DNA of 64,000 nucleotides, from contig NC_134464.1 in NCBI RefSeq assembly GCF_047948215.1, positions 33,169,020 to 33,233,019 of the forward strand. Reading direction: 5' to 3'. The notes beneath the pieces were generated by a model that worked only from the letters and a program-made list of their open reading frames with translations, ran no database searches and was not told the DNA's origin. This document shows, one piece after another, positions 21,985 through 35,261 of this stretch. Numbering within the stretch: the stretch's first letter is position 1; every line of letters starts with the position of its first letter. The translations under genes and the position numbers were made by a program. The stretch comes from Lycorma delicatula (lineage: Eukaryota > Arthropoda > Insecta > Hemiptera > Fulgoridae).

Positions 21985-22585
21985 TTAATATTGTGACTAT
22001 CAGCAAAATCGTTCTAATAATTGTTCTATATGTGTGATTTATATACTATACATGTTTTGTGTTGTTCGGCTTTATGTCGCAGGAACAAACCTAATTGCAA
22101 TATTGGAATCGAATAATAGTTTAGTGTATAGAGTATGTAAGGCATATTTATTCTTTAATATTCCTAATTTAAATTATTTATGTGCACAATTACGTAATAA
22201 TAAATTATTGAAAGTCTATGAAATGAGCTTAAAACCATGAGATGCTTTAGATCATCCAACCATACAACGGCAACCTTTTGAAAAAAAAAAATTTTCTTTG
22301 TTGGCATTACAATTCTTTTTAACTCTTCCTTAATGTAACTCTACATACTACTCAATACTATCCTTCAAAACACAACGAAATATTTAGTTACAATAAATAA
22401 GTAAAAAATTGATAGTTTTAATAAAATAAATTCTATACTTAATAAAATCAAATATTATCAAAATAATTTTAAATCAGTTACAAAAAATTCCGTAGGTACA
22501 ATCAGAGTGAATTCATAAAAGATGTGTTGAACTAAAATGAATTTCAGATGGAATTAATAAAATAAATAGAATAATAATAATAATT
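21985..22585. other. AT-rich DNA with an unrecognised 68-codon frame
   Basis: The + strand frame at 22034-22240 has no family resemblance and no splice or poly(A) support. The rest is low complexity. Confidence 0.4.
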
Positions 22586-22589
22586 CTCA

Positions 22590-23545
22590 TGGATTTCAAA
22601 AAAGTTTACGATTCTGTTGAAATTTTATATAACATTTTGAAAAATTAAATAATAAACTTCTAAATTTAATTTTAAAAACATTAACAAACATATTTTTCAA
22701 AGCCATATTTTTAATGGCAGAAATCTCAAAACGTTTCATTGTTAAAACAGGAATAAGACGGAGATGGATTAGCTCTATTTCTCTTTAACAGAGTTTTAGA
22801 AAAACATATGAAAATATTATCTTTGTGGATGATCTGGCAATTTTAATCAACAACAAAAAAAAGAAGCCAAAATTCTTTCTTTTTTTTAAAGAAAATACCG
22901 TAAAAACAGGACTGAAAATATTATTTAAAAAAAACTGGGTTTTACAGTAGTAAAAAAATTCATTGAAGTTTTTAAATTCAAAATATGAAAAAAGTAAAAC
23001 GTTTTAAATGTCTGGTAGAAATAATCAATTGGAAAAACGCCAATAAAATTCTGGTGATTAAAATGAAAAATTGATACAAGCTAATACAATGTATTTATAA
23101 AAAAAACTCTTTGTCAATTAACATAAAATTAAAGCATTACAATTCGATGATAAAACTGGAAAATTTATATGTGTCTGAATATCAAGGCCGGACAATTAGA
23201 AAATATTATGAAAAAAAAAGAAGAAAAACCTAGACTCCAAAAATCAAACATGGAATCAATTAATTTAAAATTAATAATACAAATTTACAAAGTATTAGAA
23301 AGCGAAAATTATGATTTCATGGACAAATTTTCCGAATGAATAATAACAGATAAAAATTTTTACAGCAGCAAAAATATTAACCCGAATTGGTTCATGGAAT
23401 CAAAAAAAGATCTGTAAGATTTAAATCTCTGATGATGTTTTAGAAAAAGGTTTATAAATTTGAATTCCGTAAAACTGCATCATGAAATATTGCAGTCGTA
23501 GAATGTCAGAAATTCAGAGAAAACGCTGAAATAAAGTAACTTCAA
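22590..23545 (+). pseudogene. LINE reverse-transcriptase relic
   Basis: LMDFKKVYDSVEILYNILKN (about 22598) is the RT 'l.DfkkAYDsv' block. KTGIRRRWISSISL is the decayed 'ktGvrQGdglSPlLFN' block. IFVDDLAILINNKK (about 22819-22860) holds the catalytic F-x-D-D box with both Asp codons (22828-22833). 'KTGLKI', a decayed 'FEKT' and 'FHGQIFRMNNNR' follow. Frameshifts and stops are numerous, so it is inactive. The order resembles the relics at 39.2 and 59.5 kb and they may be one family. Confidence 0.75.
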
Positions 23546-23879
23546 TGTGTTCATAGTTGACCATAAAAAATATTCTACATAATTGATATTATCATAAGAA
23601 ATAAAAACTTAATTAAATCTTTTTTTAAGATAAAGCCTCGTTTGAAGCTGAAATGTTGTGTAATTGTTGTGTATTTTGTTTTTTTTTTAAGTAATAATAT
23701 CATAACATTGTATAATCGTCGAATTTACCTGAAAAATTATAATATACTTGTGATCTAAATATTTTATTTCAGTATTTACATTTATTTTCATTATTTGGTT
23801 AGCGACTTATTTAGGATCTGACTATTTTGGGTTCCTGTTATTTTAAAATGCAAACGAAAGGTTATCATTTATTTTATAT

Positions 23880-24290
23880 ATATATATATAAATTTGTATA
23901 TATATATATAGGCCGATATGTTAAAATTTTTGGCTAGAAAATCTCCAAAACTACTTGATCAATTTCGTTAAAATTTAGATACGTTGTCATAGTGTACCTG
24001 AGGTTGGGTATGTGATAATTTGATGAAGATTGGTCGAGTCGTTCTTGAGTTACACTCAATTTAAGCCCAACAACAGACAACCTCAATCTGAGGTTATGTT
24101 GACTGTGTACTGGTGTATTTTTCATACGCATTTATGCAGTGAGACAAAGTGGTGGGTAAGTTGAACTTGTAAGTCTACCTTGCTACCTGATGTAAGAAAC
24201 CTGCTACTGGTTAATTGAAAATCAGTACTCTGAAAATCAATGCGTTTCTGACTGCAAAATAGTGAGGGCATTTGCGCAGAACTGCGCAAG
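23880..24290. repeat. (TA)n tracts followed by an unclassified repeat
   Basis: (TA)n runs at about 23879-23911 come before 'gatgaagattggtcgagtcg' and 'ttcttgagttacactcaatt', wording seen in non-coding insect transposons. The 65-codon minus frame here is not convincing. Confidence 0.35.
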
Positions 24291-26163
24291 AGTTTTTCCA
24301 GTTACAAATGGATATTTCTATATCATAAATAATGAATAAAATATTATATACAACTTTAACTGAATCAAAGTTTAATAATACGATTAGTCTTTGCAGAACT
24401 AGACGTTTTTTATCAATTGATTCATTATTTATTATTTACCAAATTTATTTACCAAATCGATTAATGAAAATATCTGTAAATAGTAATTTTACTTTAAAAA
24501 AAAAATTGTGGATGTAAGTGATTGTAAAGCAGATTTTTGTATATTATTTTTTAATTACATGAGGTCTCAGGTCAATGTAACACCAGTAACATCACTGTAG
24601 TTATGTGAAATTGATTATTGGATTAGCGTGTTAAATAAATAAGGGACAAGTATCGAATCGAGTTGAAGAAAAAAAACCATCTTTACAGATTTTGTCTGGT
24701 TTATTTTTTTAATTTTGTATTTCGTTTATAGAAATTCAGAAATTTGCGTTCTACTTTGTAAGGTAAGGGTAGCATCAGTTGCAGAAGCATTTCTAGAAAG
24801 AACTGCAATGTCATCAGCATAATATTGCTGTCAGTATATATTAAATTATATTTGATTCGTGCGTTACATTAAATTAAATTTAAAAAAATATTTATCAGTT
24901 GAATAGTTGGGTAGGTAGTAAAGAGTTACTTAGAAAGTTTCATTTTATGAAAATTTCATTTCTAAAGAAATTTTTGTTTAAAAAAATAATACCATGATAA
25001 ATTAAGGAAAAAGTAACACAGTATTAAAATATATTTTTAAGAATTCCTAATATTAAAAAAAAAAATAATAAAAAAAAATGATGTCAACAATTCCAAATAG
25101 ACGGAACTTATAAGCCCTGAAAGTTTATATTAATTATTTGAGGGAGTTAGTATTATTATTTTATTACTATTTTTTTTAAACCCGTATCTACTACAATGTA
25201 CTGTAATGAATATTTATTTATTCACGCGTTTTTTAATATTTTTTTTCTTTTATTTAAACGCTTTGAAAAAAAAAACCAAATCATAAGCCTAAATCAATAA
25301 ATTGAAAAGTTTTATTATTCGTTATTCAAACAGTAACCTTGACTTTTTCTTTTTAAAAATTACATTATGTTTAACAAGGGTTTACCATAAAAGTTAGGAT
25401 TAAGTTAAACCTATCACTACTTTTAAAAACCTTACTTAATTATTCAAAATTTTAACTATCAAAATGAAAATATTTTTACGTATTACTTTTTATAAAGAGA
25501 TTATTATTTAAAAAGCGGAATTTATCTATATTTTAAATTAAGATTTAAAAAAAATAAATAAACATTTTTACAATAAAAAAAGAAAATAAGTAAAACATTA
25601 TTTTAAACATAATCATACACGAAGATTACATTTTAATCTCTGAGAAAATACTTCTTGAAAAATTTAAAAATATTTTTCTCCAATCTAATATATTTTAGAT
25701 TATCAAACATCCACAGCTCAAAGAATGAAAATGCATAAGAAATTTGTTAAACCACATAACTAACCATATTAAAAAAAATGCGTTTATTAGAAATTTATGT
25801 AATCAATAAGATCGGGAAGGTCCTTTAGTTATATATGTAGTAATTTTTTTTAGTTTATGGTAGATGTTTCCTTCGATACTTATCTATAAAAGTAACGAAG
25901 ATTTTATACCTTACTTTATACATCATATATACTATCTTATAGACCATAAATATATTCTCGCAGATGTAGATATTTCATATATAAATACAATAAAAAGTAA
26001 TCCATTTGCATTTTAGGCGTGGTATAATTTAAAAGTAAATATCAGGTATCCTATTCTACATTTTTATTTTTAGTTTATTTTAGACAAAAATTAATTACTA
26101 AATCATCCCAAAATTAATTTTCAAAAAGAATCCGTTTTGTTCTTAGTGTTTATTTATTTAATT
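24291..26163. other. AT-rich intergenic DNA, nothing recognised
   Basis: Homopolymer-rich with only short frames. No splice-supported exon or transposon block was seen. Confidence 0.55.
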
Positions 26164-27090
26164 TTTTCCACACAGTCATGTTATTTCTGATCAACAGTTT
26201 GGCTTCCGAGGTGATTACTACTACTTAGAAAACGCATAGACTTGTTGGGGTTATTAGCAAGTGCCTTAAGGATAGGAAATACTATTTGTCTACCGTTTTA
26301 AATGTTCAGCAGACCTTGGACAAGGTATGGCCTGTTACACAAGTTGAAAAGAGCCTAACTCAACCAAATTACTTGGTTCTGCATTTCTACCTGGACGGGC
26401 GTTTTTCATAGGAAGTATAATAAGGAGTTGTCTGTGTTCTTTGATCGGGAGTTTCTCAAGGATCGGTTTTAGGACCTGTTTTATATTCTATATTTACAGA
26501 GGACCTTTCGACTACGGACTACGTCTCTGTCGCTTCATTTTCCGATAATACGCCTATCGATATTATCTCAGTTCTAGCTTTAAGTAAACTATAATCTAAA
26601 TTTAACCAAATCAACGGATGGATATCAAGATGGAAAATTAATCAAGGTAAGTCCAGACAAGTTACATTCGCAATGAGGGAGGAGACTGCCCACGAGTCAA
26701 TCTTGATGGCGTTCTCATACCATATGCTCAAAGTTTACGGTACCTTGGTTTTCATCTTGATCGTTGTCTAACGTGATAAGTCTATTTAAGAGAAAACTGA
26801 AAAAACCAACTGGATATTAAGTTTTAGGAAATTTACTGGTTGTTGAGCAATAGGTCACGGCTTTCACTATCCAACAAACAATTATTGTACACGATGATCC
26901 TGAAACCAATTTCGACCTATGTGATCCAGCTTTGGGGTACAACAAGCAGCAGCCATGTCAAGATTAAACAGCGATTCAATAACATATTACTATGGACCAT
27001 CACAGAGGCGCCTTGGTTCGTAAGGTACAGTGAAATCCACGAATATCTGGGTTTCCCGTAGGTTCGAGAAGTAACTTAGCGATTCGTTAT
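26164..27090 (+). pseudogene. Jockey-clade LINE reverse transcriptase relic
   Basis: The conserved jockey order is visible: VISDQQFGFRG; a decayed 'FLDV.QAFDKVWH..L' stretch (CSADLGQGM); SFLRIGF/GPVLYSIF-like 'GVPQGSVLGPVLY' remnants; VASFSDNTPIDIIS (about 26528-26570); INGWISRWKINQGKSRQVTF; LRYLGFHLDR-like; then LSNRSRLSLSNKQLLYTMIL (from 26840) and KPISTYVIQLWGTTSSSHVK, with RFNNILLWTITEAPWFVRYS to 27061. The last block is an open 73-codon frame. The catalytic box reads F-S-D-N (26538-26549) rather than F-A-D-D, and frames shift upstream, so it is dead. Endonuclease and ORF1 are missing. Confidence 0.85.
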
Positions 27091-29141
27091 TATTCTTTCA
27101 GTACTAATTATAATTCTATTTTCATTTTTTTCTTGTTTGATTTCTTACGATTGTTTTGAACAATTCTTGTTTTGTCTGAACTGCTCTCTAACCTAACTTT
27201 AAGTGTGTCCTTTAGATTAAATGTTCTGTTTAGAAACAATAGTATGAAATGTTTGAGGAACTTCTATAGAAGCCTCTTTATATGTGAGTGAATATGTCAT
27301 CATATTTACTTATAATTATTCTAGCAGTGTAACTGATTGTAAATTCTATATGGTAACAAAAAATTCATAATAAAAGACTTATTTATTCTACTTAAATAAT
27401 TTTAAAGTAAACTTTTTTTTCTCATAACTTATCAAGAAGTATTCTTTCATATTTTCTTATTTGCTTCTGAATTGCTTCTGCTTCATCGTTTTTTATTCAT
27501 TCATTTTTTAATAAAACATAGTCTAAATAAAATAAACGTAATCTATGTATATAAAATGTATTTATTTATTTCTTCTAAGCATTAGTACTAAAAGGGAGTA
27601 CGTGTCCTCAAGATTAGGTAAAGTGCTTTAAGTTGAAACTGTAATATGCTTACATGTTAGATACACACAACCTAAATATAAATGTCTAATATTTTTCTTT
27701 TAGTAGTATTATGTTTATCATATGATTCTATTATTTCCAACTCTGAATTCTGTCTTCTCTTTAGCTATTTATATATTCCTTTGCTCTTATATTCTAATCT
27801 AAATTTAAACTGTTCCTTTCTCTATTAGTAATCTGAAATATTCTGTATGTTCACAAGAAATAGACAAATTGTTTTACACGTAGTACCATTTCTTATTAGA
27901 AGTCAACATGATATGTTTTTTTTTTAACTGTTATATCCGGTGAACTTCGTAAATTTCTACTGAAGTACTCACATTGCAAAACACAGTCATTGCATAGTTG
28001 GAAATTTATGAATAAACAGTATGAATTTACAGTAATATTGTTTTGTCAAAAGGCATGCTAATTACATATAACCAGAAATGATAATTACACGTATACTACT
28101 TTTTATTACTGCTATTACGTTATCACATTAAGAATTAAATTATCATTAGTTTTTGCAGTGCGTAAGCACAAAAAAGCGTACCTGTCTAAACTACGATCGT
28201 ACAAATATTAAACCGCTTATTATATTATATCTTGACGAATAAAAAAACCATTTAATCAACTGAAATACTAAACTAAATGAAAAGAAGAACGAATTATGTT
28301 TACTATTTTTAGTATTTTACATTAAAGGATCTACAAATCTTTTGGCTTATGAAATATTTCATATGTGAAAATATTTGTTTCAGATCATTTCAACATTTTT
28401 TTCTTATAAATATAAAATATGCATTAACTTTTTATTATCTAGTAAAACTTATAAGGTATGCATATTTACAAGCACAAATAATTGTAACTGTATTTTATAT
28501 AAATTAATAAGATTTTAAAAAGTGAAACTTTTCAAATTTATAAAGTTTTGGTTAATTTTGTAAAAAAAAAAAAAATTATAAAAAAATATTCTAATTTATA
28601 ACCTCACCAACATTTTCCGTCGCGGCTTTGGTCGAGAAATAAATAATTAGGATTTGGACATGAATAGAAATATTAGTTTCTCTACGCCAAGCTTATTTTT
28701 TGAATCACAAAAGATTAATAATTATTCAAAAATATAAAGTACCTTAAAAAGAAATTAATACATACGAAATATGCATGAGTTTAAAAAAAAAAAATAGAAA
28801 GATAGCCGGTCAGAACTCGCTTCACTCGCTCATCTAGCCACGGGGTTCAACCCTGAACTCAGCTGTGTTCATTATACTCAAGCTTGTGAGAATGATAATA
28901 ATGATAAATAAAAATTAAGTCTGTTCAATTTATAAAAAAAAAAAATATTAGGTGTATTGTAATTTTTTCATAGCAAATTTGGTTAGTACATCATTCAAAA
29001 CATTGAGTGACCGAAGAATGCAGGTTTCAAAATAGTCGGCCTACATCTTAAAAGTATTAGTTATATCTGATTACCCGTCTTTTATTCGGGTAAAACTGTA
29101 TTTCTTCCGTTTCTCAGTATTACCAGATAAACACCATTAGA
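27091..29141. other. Possible jockey 3' flank, then AT-rich DNA
   Basis: 27091-27390 may be the jockey 3' UTR; it ends near 'ataataaaagac'-like sequence without a clear tail. A small GC-richer patch at 28800-28865 ('cgcttcactcgctcatctag') is unassigned. No gene was seen. Confidence 0.4.
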
Positions 29142-29151
29142 AAGTGATCGT

Positions 29152-29446
29152 TTTCGCTATCACTAGTAACTCGTCATTGCAAATCAGCTGATTTCAAAGT
29201 CCAGAGTTCTAAAGTTTAAATCCTAGTAAAGGTAATCCTAGTTAGTTACTTTTATACGAATTTGAATACTAGATCTTGGATACCGGTGTTCTTTGGTGGT
29301 TGGGTGTCAATTAAGCACACAACTCAGGAATGGCTGACGTGAGACTGTACAAGACTACATTTCATTTACATTCATACATATCATTCTCATGCATCCTCTG
29401 AAGTAATGCCTTACGGTGGTTCCGGAGGCAAAACAGAATATAAAGG
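29152..29446 (+). mobile_element. tRNA-derived SINE, family 1, copy 1, with target duplication
   Basis: Homologous along its length to the 57.5-kb copy, including 'aaatcagctgattt', 'aaatcctagtaaag', 'ggataccggtgttctttggt', 'actgtacaagactaca' and 'cctctgaagtaatgccttac'. AAGTGATCGT flanks it at 29142-29151 and 29447-29456, a 10-bp target duplication. The A-box part is decayed. Confidence 0.8.
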
Positions 29447-29504
29447 AAGTGATCGTACTTCGCTCTTATTTTTTTAATTTTTCTTTTTTTTTTCTTTTTT
29501 TTTT

Positions 29505-30030
29505 TCTAAATAACCGGAGACAGGTGCAGCCAGTAGTGTCACACATACAGAATTAGTGATTGTATTGGTTGAGCCGCCGCGCCGTACACCATCTCACCAT
29601 TTAAAAAAATCCAAGTTCGAAAACCAAAATTAGTTTTTAAATATTTATCTGAAGAGTATTTCCAAGCCCGAATCAAGTGAATAACTCGTTTCGAACAGTC
29701 GGAAATGGAGAAAATTTGCAATCATTTTTTAACTTTTCTTCACCTCTTATAAAGGTCGAATTTCAAAAAAATCTAGAAGTTGGTTTATGTTATTCACATG
29801 AATACTACACACACCAAAAATCAGGTAACCGGATAAAAAAAAAATATATACTAGAATTCAGCGTTTCTCCATTTTAATTCTTTAAATTGTAATTTTTGAA
29901 AACGTGTCCATTCTTAGTATGGATTTACACCGTAAGAAGAACGTGAGTACATATTTTCATAATTTTATCTTTAGTAGTTTTTGCTGCGCGTTGATCGCTA
30001 TTCAGTCAGTACATATTTTATACAGGTTTT
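29505..30030 (+). repeat. Interspersed repeat family B, copy 2
   Basis: Same block order as 10105-10840 but more compact. 'ggttgagccgccgcgccgta' begins the shared core and 'tttttgctgcgcgttgatcg' ends it. The overlapping short frames on both strands are not coding. Confidence 0.6.
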
Positions 30031-32484
30031 ATGTAAATATTGATAAAACGATTCAACAAAGGTAGAGGTTCACGATTCGATTGGTACATTTCTTTTGTTT
30101 GTTTGTCCGAGCGAAACCTTATACTAAGTGCACAAATTTATACCAACGTTTTTTAAACAATACAGGATAATCCCATGATGCCCCAATACTATTACCTAAT
30201 GAATCTGGACCATTAAAATGAAATTATTTGTTGAAAGAGTTTGATCTAGGAAGTAGAAAGTGATTATTGCTTTTCAAAAAGTTTCTGAATTGAATAAATA
30301 CTTTAGATTATTCGATATTTTACGAATTCTCTGTAGATGAGTATATCTTTCATTGGCTCCTTCGTTTCGCAATTTGCACGTTGATCCTAGCTGCATCAGT
30401 GCACGCGATATCAGACTCTTAATACCGAATTCTACACATCCTTTTCCTTGAATTTTTAAATCGTTTTGTTTTATTTCAAAAGAAAATAATTTATCTTACA
30501 CGCTATCTCTTTTCTAGATTTAGCCATACTTTCGCTTAGGAAAAGTTATAAAATTAACCAATAAAATAAAAAATTTAAAAACAATTACTAAATCGATTCA
30601 AAAAAATATATACTGCTTACTAGGAAAAAATAATTTTCCTAGTAAGCCAGCAATATAATTTTTAAATCGGTGCCAAATTTTAGAATTAACCTAAATTAAA
30701 ATAATTTTCGTTATCATACCGTAAAATTCTATTTCAAACATATTTTTAAAAAAATAAATTTCAAAGATTGTATTGAGGGCGTAATGAAAAAAATGATTTT
30801 TCCTTTTCAAAGCAATCTTCTTTAATCTTACTCTTTCTCTTTTGGAGTCGGTTAAAATTAATTTTTTTTGCAGTAAAAAAAGAGCTTTGTTCGATCTCAG
30901 CTACCATTAAAAAATATTAATTATAGTGATAATACATGTTATAAAGTCGGTCTCTTACTACCACAACGTATTAAAAAAAAAATAAATTTCTTTTTAAAAG
31001 GTTACGATTACAATATTTTTAATACAAAAAAATATACTGGCAGTTATAAATGAAACAGTAATGTTACATGCATATTTAGTGTTATCTATTAATATTTACT
31101 TTAAAACCAGTTCTATTCTAGTATTCATATCTGATAAATAATACGGTAAACTGCTAAAATAAAAATAAATTGAACAAAATTCACATAAAAAATTACAGTT
31201 GGAAATTGCAATGAATTCTTGCTCTAATAATATTTTTCAGAAAGAAAAACTTAATTAAATTAAGATTAATAATTAAATGAAACTAGCTAATTAAGATATT
31301 CTTATTTTATTTCCCAACATTTTTCTATTAATCTATGTAATTTCATTTCATTATTAAAAATCTGCGTTCGAAACTAAAGAAAAGTATTATTTTTGTATAC
31401 ATTTAAAACGATATTAACTAAATTTATTAGATAGATTTATTAGTAACTATGTATTAAATCCGTTTAAAACGCATAAAAAAATCTGAATATATGCTCAAAA
31501 TAACTAATTCTACTTTTTTATTAATCTTGTCTAGTTAAGCGATTCTGTACCAACAGTTTGCTAATTATTAGACTTTTTCAAAAGATAACTTTTTTAATTA
31601 TTTTACAAAATTAAAAAAAAAAAACTTATAAATTGCGTTCGTTTTAATAAGTTAAATAAGAAAATATAAATAGTTTTTAAAAGCATCCATTATTCCGACT
31701 CGAACGAATTAATGAAGTGACATTTGCTAACAGAGATATAATTAAATATTTTGCCTCAGAGCAAACTATATATAACTTTTATAACAGAAAATTATTAATT
31801 TATTCTTGCTTTAAAGCAGCAATGCTCAAAGCAGTTATAGAGATTTGGATAACGTAGTTGTTAAAGTAACAAGTAATATAGTAGTTATGTATAGAAAATT
31901 ATATTTTAAACGCCATTTATTTTGCTTTATATTCATGATTAATTTTAATTATTCAATGCGTTTTCTTATTCAGCTTATCAAAACTAATGCAAGTATATTA
32001 GTTCTTTAATAAAAAATACATTTCCAGTCCTTGAATTTCGATAAAATGGAAATACTTTGCTCCAATAATAACGTAACTAAGCAAGGACGAATGAAACTAA
32101 ATAGTAAATATTGTATAACTAAATAATATAATAAATATTATTATATATTATAGTAAATATTGTGCAGTTAATTAAAAAAAAAAAAAACTTGACAACTGTA
32201 AACTTGAATTAAGTTAAATGGGAATAAAAAAAACTGACAAAAGTTGTAGAAAAGTCTTACAAATGTGGTTTGTTTTGATGTATGGCTTACGCATACAATT
32301 TAATATAAAATATATATCATTTTATTTAAATATATTTTTTCGTTTATTTAATTCAATGTCTCTAACCAAAAAGCGTGCGTACCATATTTAATACGCGCGG
32401 GTGTGGCGGTACTACCGGTGATAGTCAGTACTAACTAAACTAATGTAATTTCACAACTTACATAGAAAAAATTTTGCTTGTACG
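30031..32484. other. AT-rich intergenic DNA
   Basis: Nothing recognised except a perfect 14-bp stem GCTTACTAGGAAAA (30615-30628) with its complement at 30634-30647 around a 5-nt loop. Confidence 0.55.
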
Positions 32485-32578
32485 GTTGGAAGACTGGTGT
32501 AGTAGCTAGGCTTAACGCACCAGGTACCGAGTTAACCGGGTAATCGAGTTCCAGAACCAACCAGACGGAGTTAATTTT
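32485..32578 (+). mobile_element. Possible tRNA-like SINE head
   Basis: 'ctggtgtagtagctaggctt' continuing 'aacgcaccaggtaccgagtt' and 'aatcgagttccagaacc' looks like a decayed tRNA, with A-box TGGTGTAGTAG and a B-box-like TCGAGTTCC. No A-tail or target duplication is seen. Confidence 0.35.
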
Positions 32579-32622
32579 TTACACTTTAAATATTATTCAT
32601 TTATTTAATTATACCGCTCACC

Positions 32623-32634
32623 TGTGACGTCACA
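32623..32634. promoter_or_regulatory. CRE-type palindrome TGTGACGTCACA
   Basis: A perfect 12-bp palindrome containing TGACGTCA (32625-32632). No promoter context is evident and it may be chance or part of a repeat. Confidence 0.3.
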
Positions 32635-32829
32635 ACATAGCAGATGACTACAACAGATATAGTCAGTGCTATCAACCTTTTAAATATTAAGTAAATTAAA
32701 TAAAATAAACGATTAATATTTAATGTGTAGAAATTAATTTGGTGGGCAACGCTGTGAAATTTCAAATTTTCCCGGTCCAAGAAGACGAGGAAAAAGGGAA
32801 TTTTCAACAGGAAAAAAGGGAAATTCTAA

Positions 32830-33310
32830 GATGGTGGACTACAAAATTAGTGCTCCTAAATTGACGTAGTGTCCCAACTTCCCCACTATTTTAGACTTTT
32901 TTTTGGAGTGGGAGTGAGATTTTGAAAAATGTTTTTTTTTGCAAATATTGTTATAGTTTTAATTGTTAACTAATGTGGCTAAGAAAAATATGGCCATAAT
33001 TAGGCGAAATCTCGAGATAAGGTGATCTCGTTTTATAGCCTCACCTCCTTGACCTTTTAAGTTGAAAATAATGGCATTAATGACCCATTTAAAGAAGTTG
33101 ACCAAGTTTAGTCAAAATCGGACCAGTTGTTCTGGAGATATAAGGTGATTTAGAAACCAACAATGAACACTCATACAAAAGAACATTAACATCCGGAATA
33201 TTTCCATCCGGATTTTGGGTTTCTTAGGTATCAAAACGACATGGTCCGATGAAAACCGCTTATACCAAACCGATTACAATACTTCCCTTGTAGAGTTATA
33301 GTTCTGTTAC
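32830..33310 (+). repeat. Unclassified interspersed repeat, related to 49.4-50.4 kb
   Basis: 'agtcaaaatcggaccagttg', 'ttctggagatataaggtg', 'tccatccggattttgggttt', 'gaaaaccgcttataccaaac' and 'cgattacaatacttcccttg' recur in similar order near 50.1-50.35 kb and partly in family C. Non-coding. Confidence 0.5.
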
Positions 33311-33452
33311 TGCGCTATCTAGACGGAAAAATAAAAATGTACTTCTGTTTGCATTTTTTTTCTTTTTTTTTTTTGGTGGAGGAAAAATTTCATGCAATAA
33401 AAGTAGTTTGCTTAGGTAAATAGTTACCTAAAATATTAATATATAATTGAAT

Positions 33453-33495
33453 ATTAATATATAATATTAATATTCAGTTAATATTATATATTAAT
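33453..33495. repeat. Perfect 18-bp AT-only inverted repeat, 7-nt loop
   Basis: ATTAATATATAATATTAA (33453-33470) and its exact complement (33478-33495) surround TATTCAG. It lies in a longer run of TAATAT repeats. Confidence 0.85.
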
Positions 33496-33884
33496 TGAAA
33501 ATTAATATAACTCGACACTAAATATTTTACCGTAATGTAGAAGTGAGTCAAAAATATCAAAGTAATTAGCAAAGATATAGCGTGTCAAGTAAAATGATTA
33601 AAAATAATGAGAGAATATAATGAAAACTACAAGAATGATAAAAACATATTACGTAAATGTTGCATAAAAAATTAATTAAATCTGTAGTGACACGTCTGAT
33701 AGTAACTATTCCCATTAGAGGATAAAATCATATGGGAAACAGCGTGCGTAGTTATGGAAAATTTTTATAATTTTAAAGATTTTTAATGGTGTTACTGCAC
33801 GATGGGGGAATTGTGCGGTTACTTATCAGTCCAACTGTTACGCATTTTAATTTTATTACTAATAAAGTAATACTATGTAACGCG

Positions 33885-33975
33885 CGCGTGCAATACATAG
33901 AGACAGAGGGAGAGGCGCGCCCCGCGCACATACACGCGCGCAAACACACCCATACACGCGCGCAAACACAGACAA
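33885..33975. repeat. CG/CA-rich degenerate microsatellite
   Basis: 'acacgcgcgcaaacacac' appears twice, with 'ggcgcgccccgcgcacatac' beside it. Open frames on both strands here are artefacts of repeat composition. Confidence 0.8.
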
Positions 33976-34394
33976 ACGTGAAGAAATTCACCGGTTAATT
34001 CAAAAATATATACTTATCTTGACATGCATGAAAACCATATTGCTGTTAACTTATTGGGTAACAGTGACCATTTGAGACGACTTAAAAAGTCACATCTATT
34101 GCATTTTTTTAGAATTTTGTGCGGCAATGTGCGGTAAATACTGAACTTTTGTTTGTTTTATTGTATAAACGATTTATCCTTTTTTTTTACATCTAAGTGT
34201 ATTTTTTTACGGACTTAGTGGGCAGTTTAGTCATATTTTATTCGTTGTTTTAATTGTATTATGTTCAGACTTTTATTGTATTGTCTTGGGAGATATCACT
34301 GTATACGTCTGTTTCACGTCATTATTGCTTTATAAGATTTATTTACAGTTTCGCTATTTGGGAACTACACTGTAAAAAAAGAAAAAAAATCTTA

Positions 34395-34672
34395 TATGTA
34401 AATGCGGAAGTTTATGGATCTGTTTATTTGTCCGTAATAACGGTATGACGCGTGAACAAACTGACTGATTGCTTTCAAATTTTCGGTATATATTTGTAAG
34501 AAAAAAAAAATTCTTTTCATTATATTATCTCTGTAACCATGGCAAGAAAATTATAATGAAATAAATGGCTAAATGTTTTTTTTTAATATTCGTAAAATTG
34601 AATATTCTAACACCAGGAGGTTAACGAATGCGTCTGTGGTCCTTGGGGCGAAGCGCTGACCGGCTGAATATT
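34395..34672 (+). mobile_element. Possible non-autonomous Helitron-like relic
   Basis: 'gtttatggatctgtttattt' followed by 'tgtccgtaataacggtatga' and 'cgcgtgaacaaactgactga' resembles the 5' part of widespread arthropod non-autonomous elements. The GC-rich 'ccttggggcgaagcgctgac' followed by 'cggctga' (34640-34665) resembles their 3' ends. No Rep/helicase coding is present. The assignment rests on wording similarity only. Confidence 0.35.
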
Positions 34673-34813
34673 TATATATATAAATTTTTTATTATCTATA
34701 AAATAATTCTCGCTTATTTATTCTTTAATTTTTTTTTCTTTTTTAAGCACTTTTGCACAATTGTTGTTTCTTCAGAAAATTAAAATATATCGGATTCAAC
34801 ATTGTTAAAATAA

Positions 34814-34868
<55 letters not shown>
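34814..34868. repeat. (CA)n/(TA)n microsatellite
   Basis: About 19 CA units pass into TA units, directly at the edge of the inverted family A copy. Confidence 0.9.
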
Positions 34869-34869
34869 T

Positions 34870-35252
34870 ATAAACATATGTCCTAAAATTATTTTTTTTG
34901 CGAGTTACGGCTAGTGGAAGATTTCACTCGTATTTCAGTTACGCTGTTAAAATGAGGACCTACTAAAATTTTTATGACGTTAATTAAGGAGCAGAATTAG
35001 TGATTTCTTATGGGTTTTGATATGAAAAATCGAATAAAATAGGTCTCAGAACTGTATTACTGTCTCGGTAATTTTTGGGAAATTCAGGGTGAAAACAAAA
35101 AAATTGCAGCAAAAACACCCTTGTTTTTGCCCTAATTAATTGGGGTAAATAACCCTATTTTTTATGTTTGACGTGCAAAACATTTGTTAAATTTGTAATA
35201 AAGATACAAAATTTCTAGAAAATTTATTCTGGATAAAATGGAGTAACACAGT
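34870..35252 (-). repeat. Interspersed repeat family A, copy 3 (minus), left half of a palindrome
   Basis: The minus strand shows the family A order: 'acgtcaaacata', 'caattaatt', 'ccataagaaatcactaattc', 'gtcataaaaattttagtagg', 'gaaatacgagtgaaatcttc' and 'ctagccgtaactcgc'. It faces copy 4 head-to-head only about 10 bp away. Confidence 0.75.
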
Positions 35253-35261
35253 TTAAATAAT

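Noticed and set aside
33773..33998. Overlapping frames on both strands
   Set aside because: They span CG/CA microsatellite sequence; openness on both strands is typical of dinucleotide repeats.
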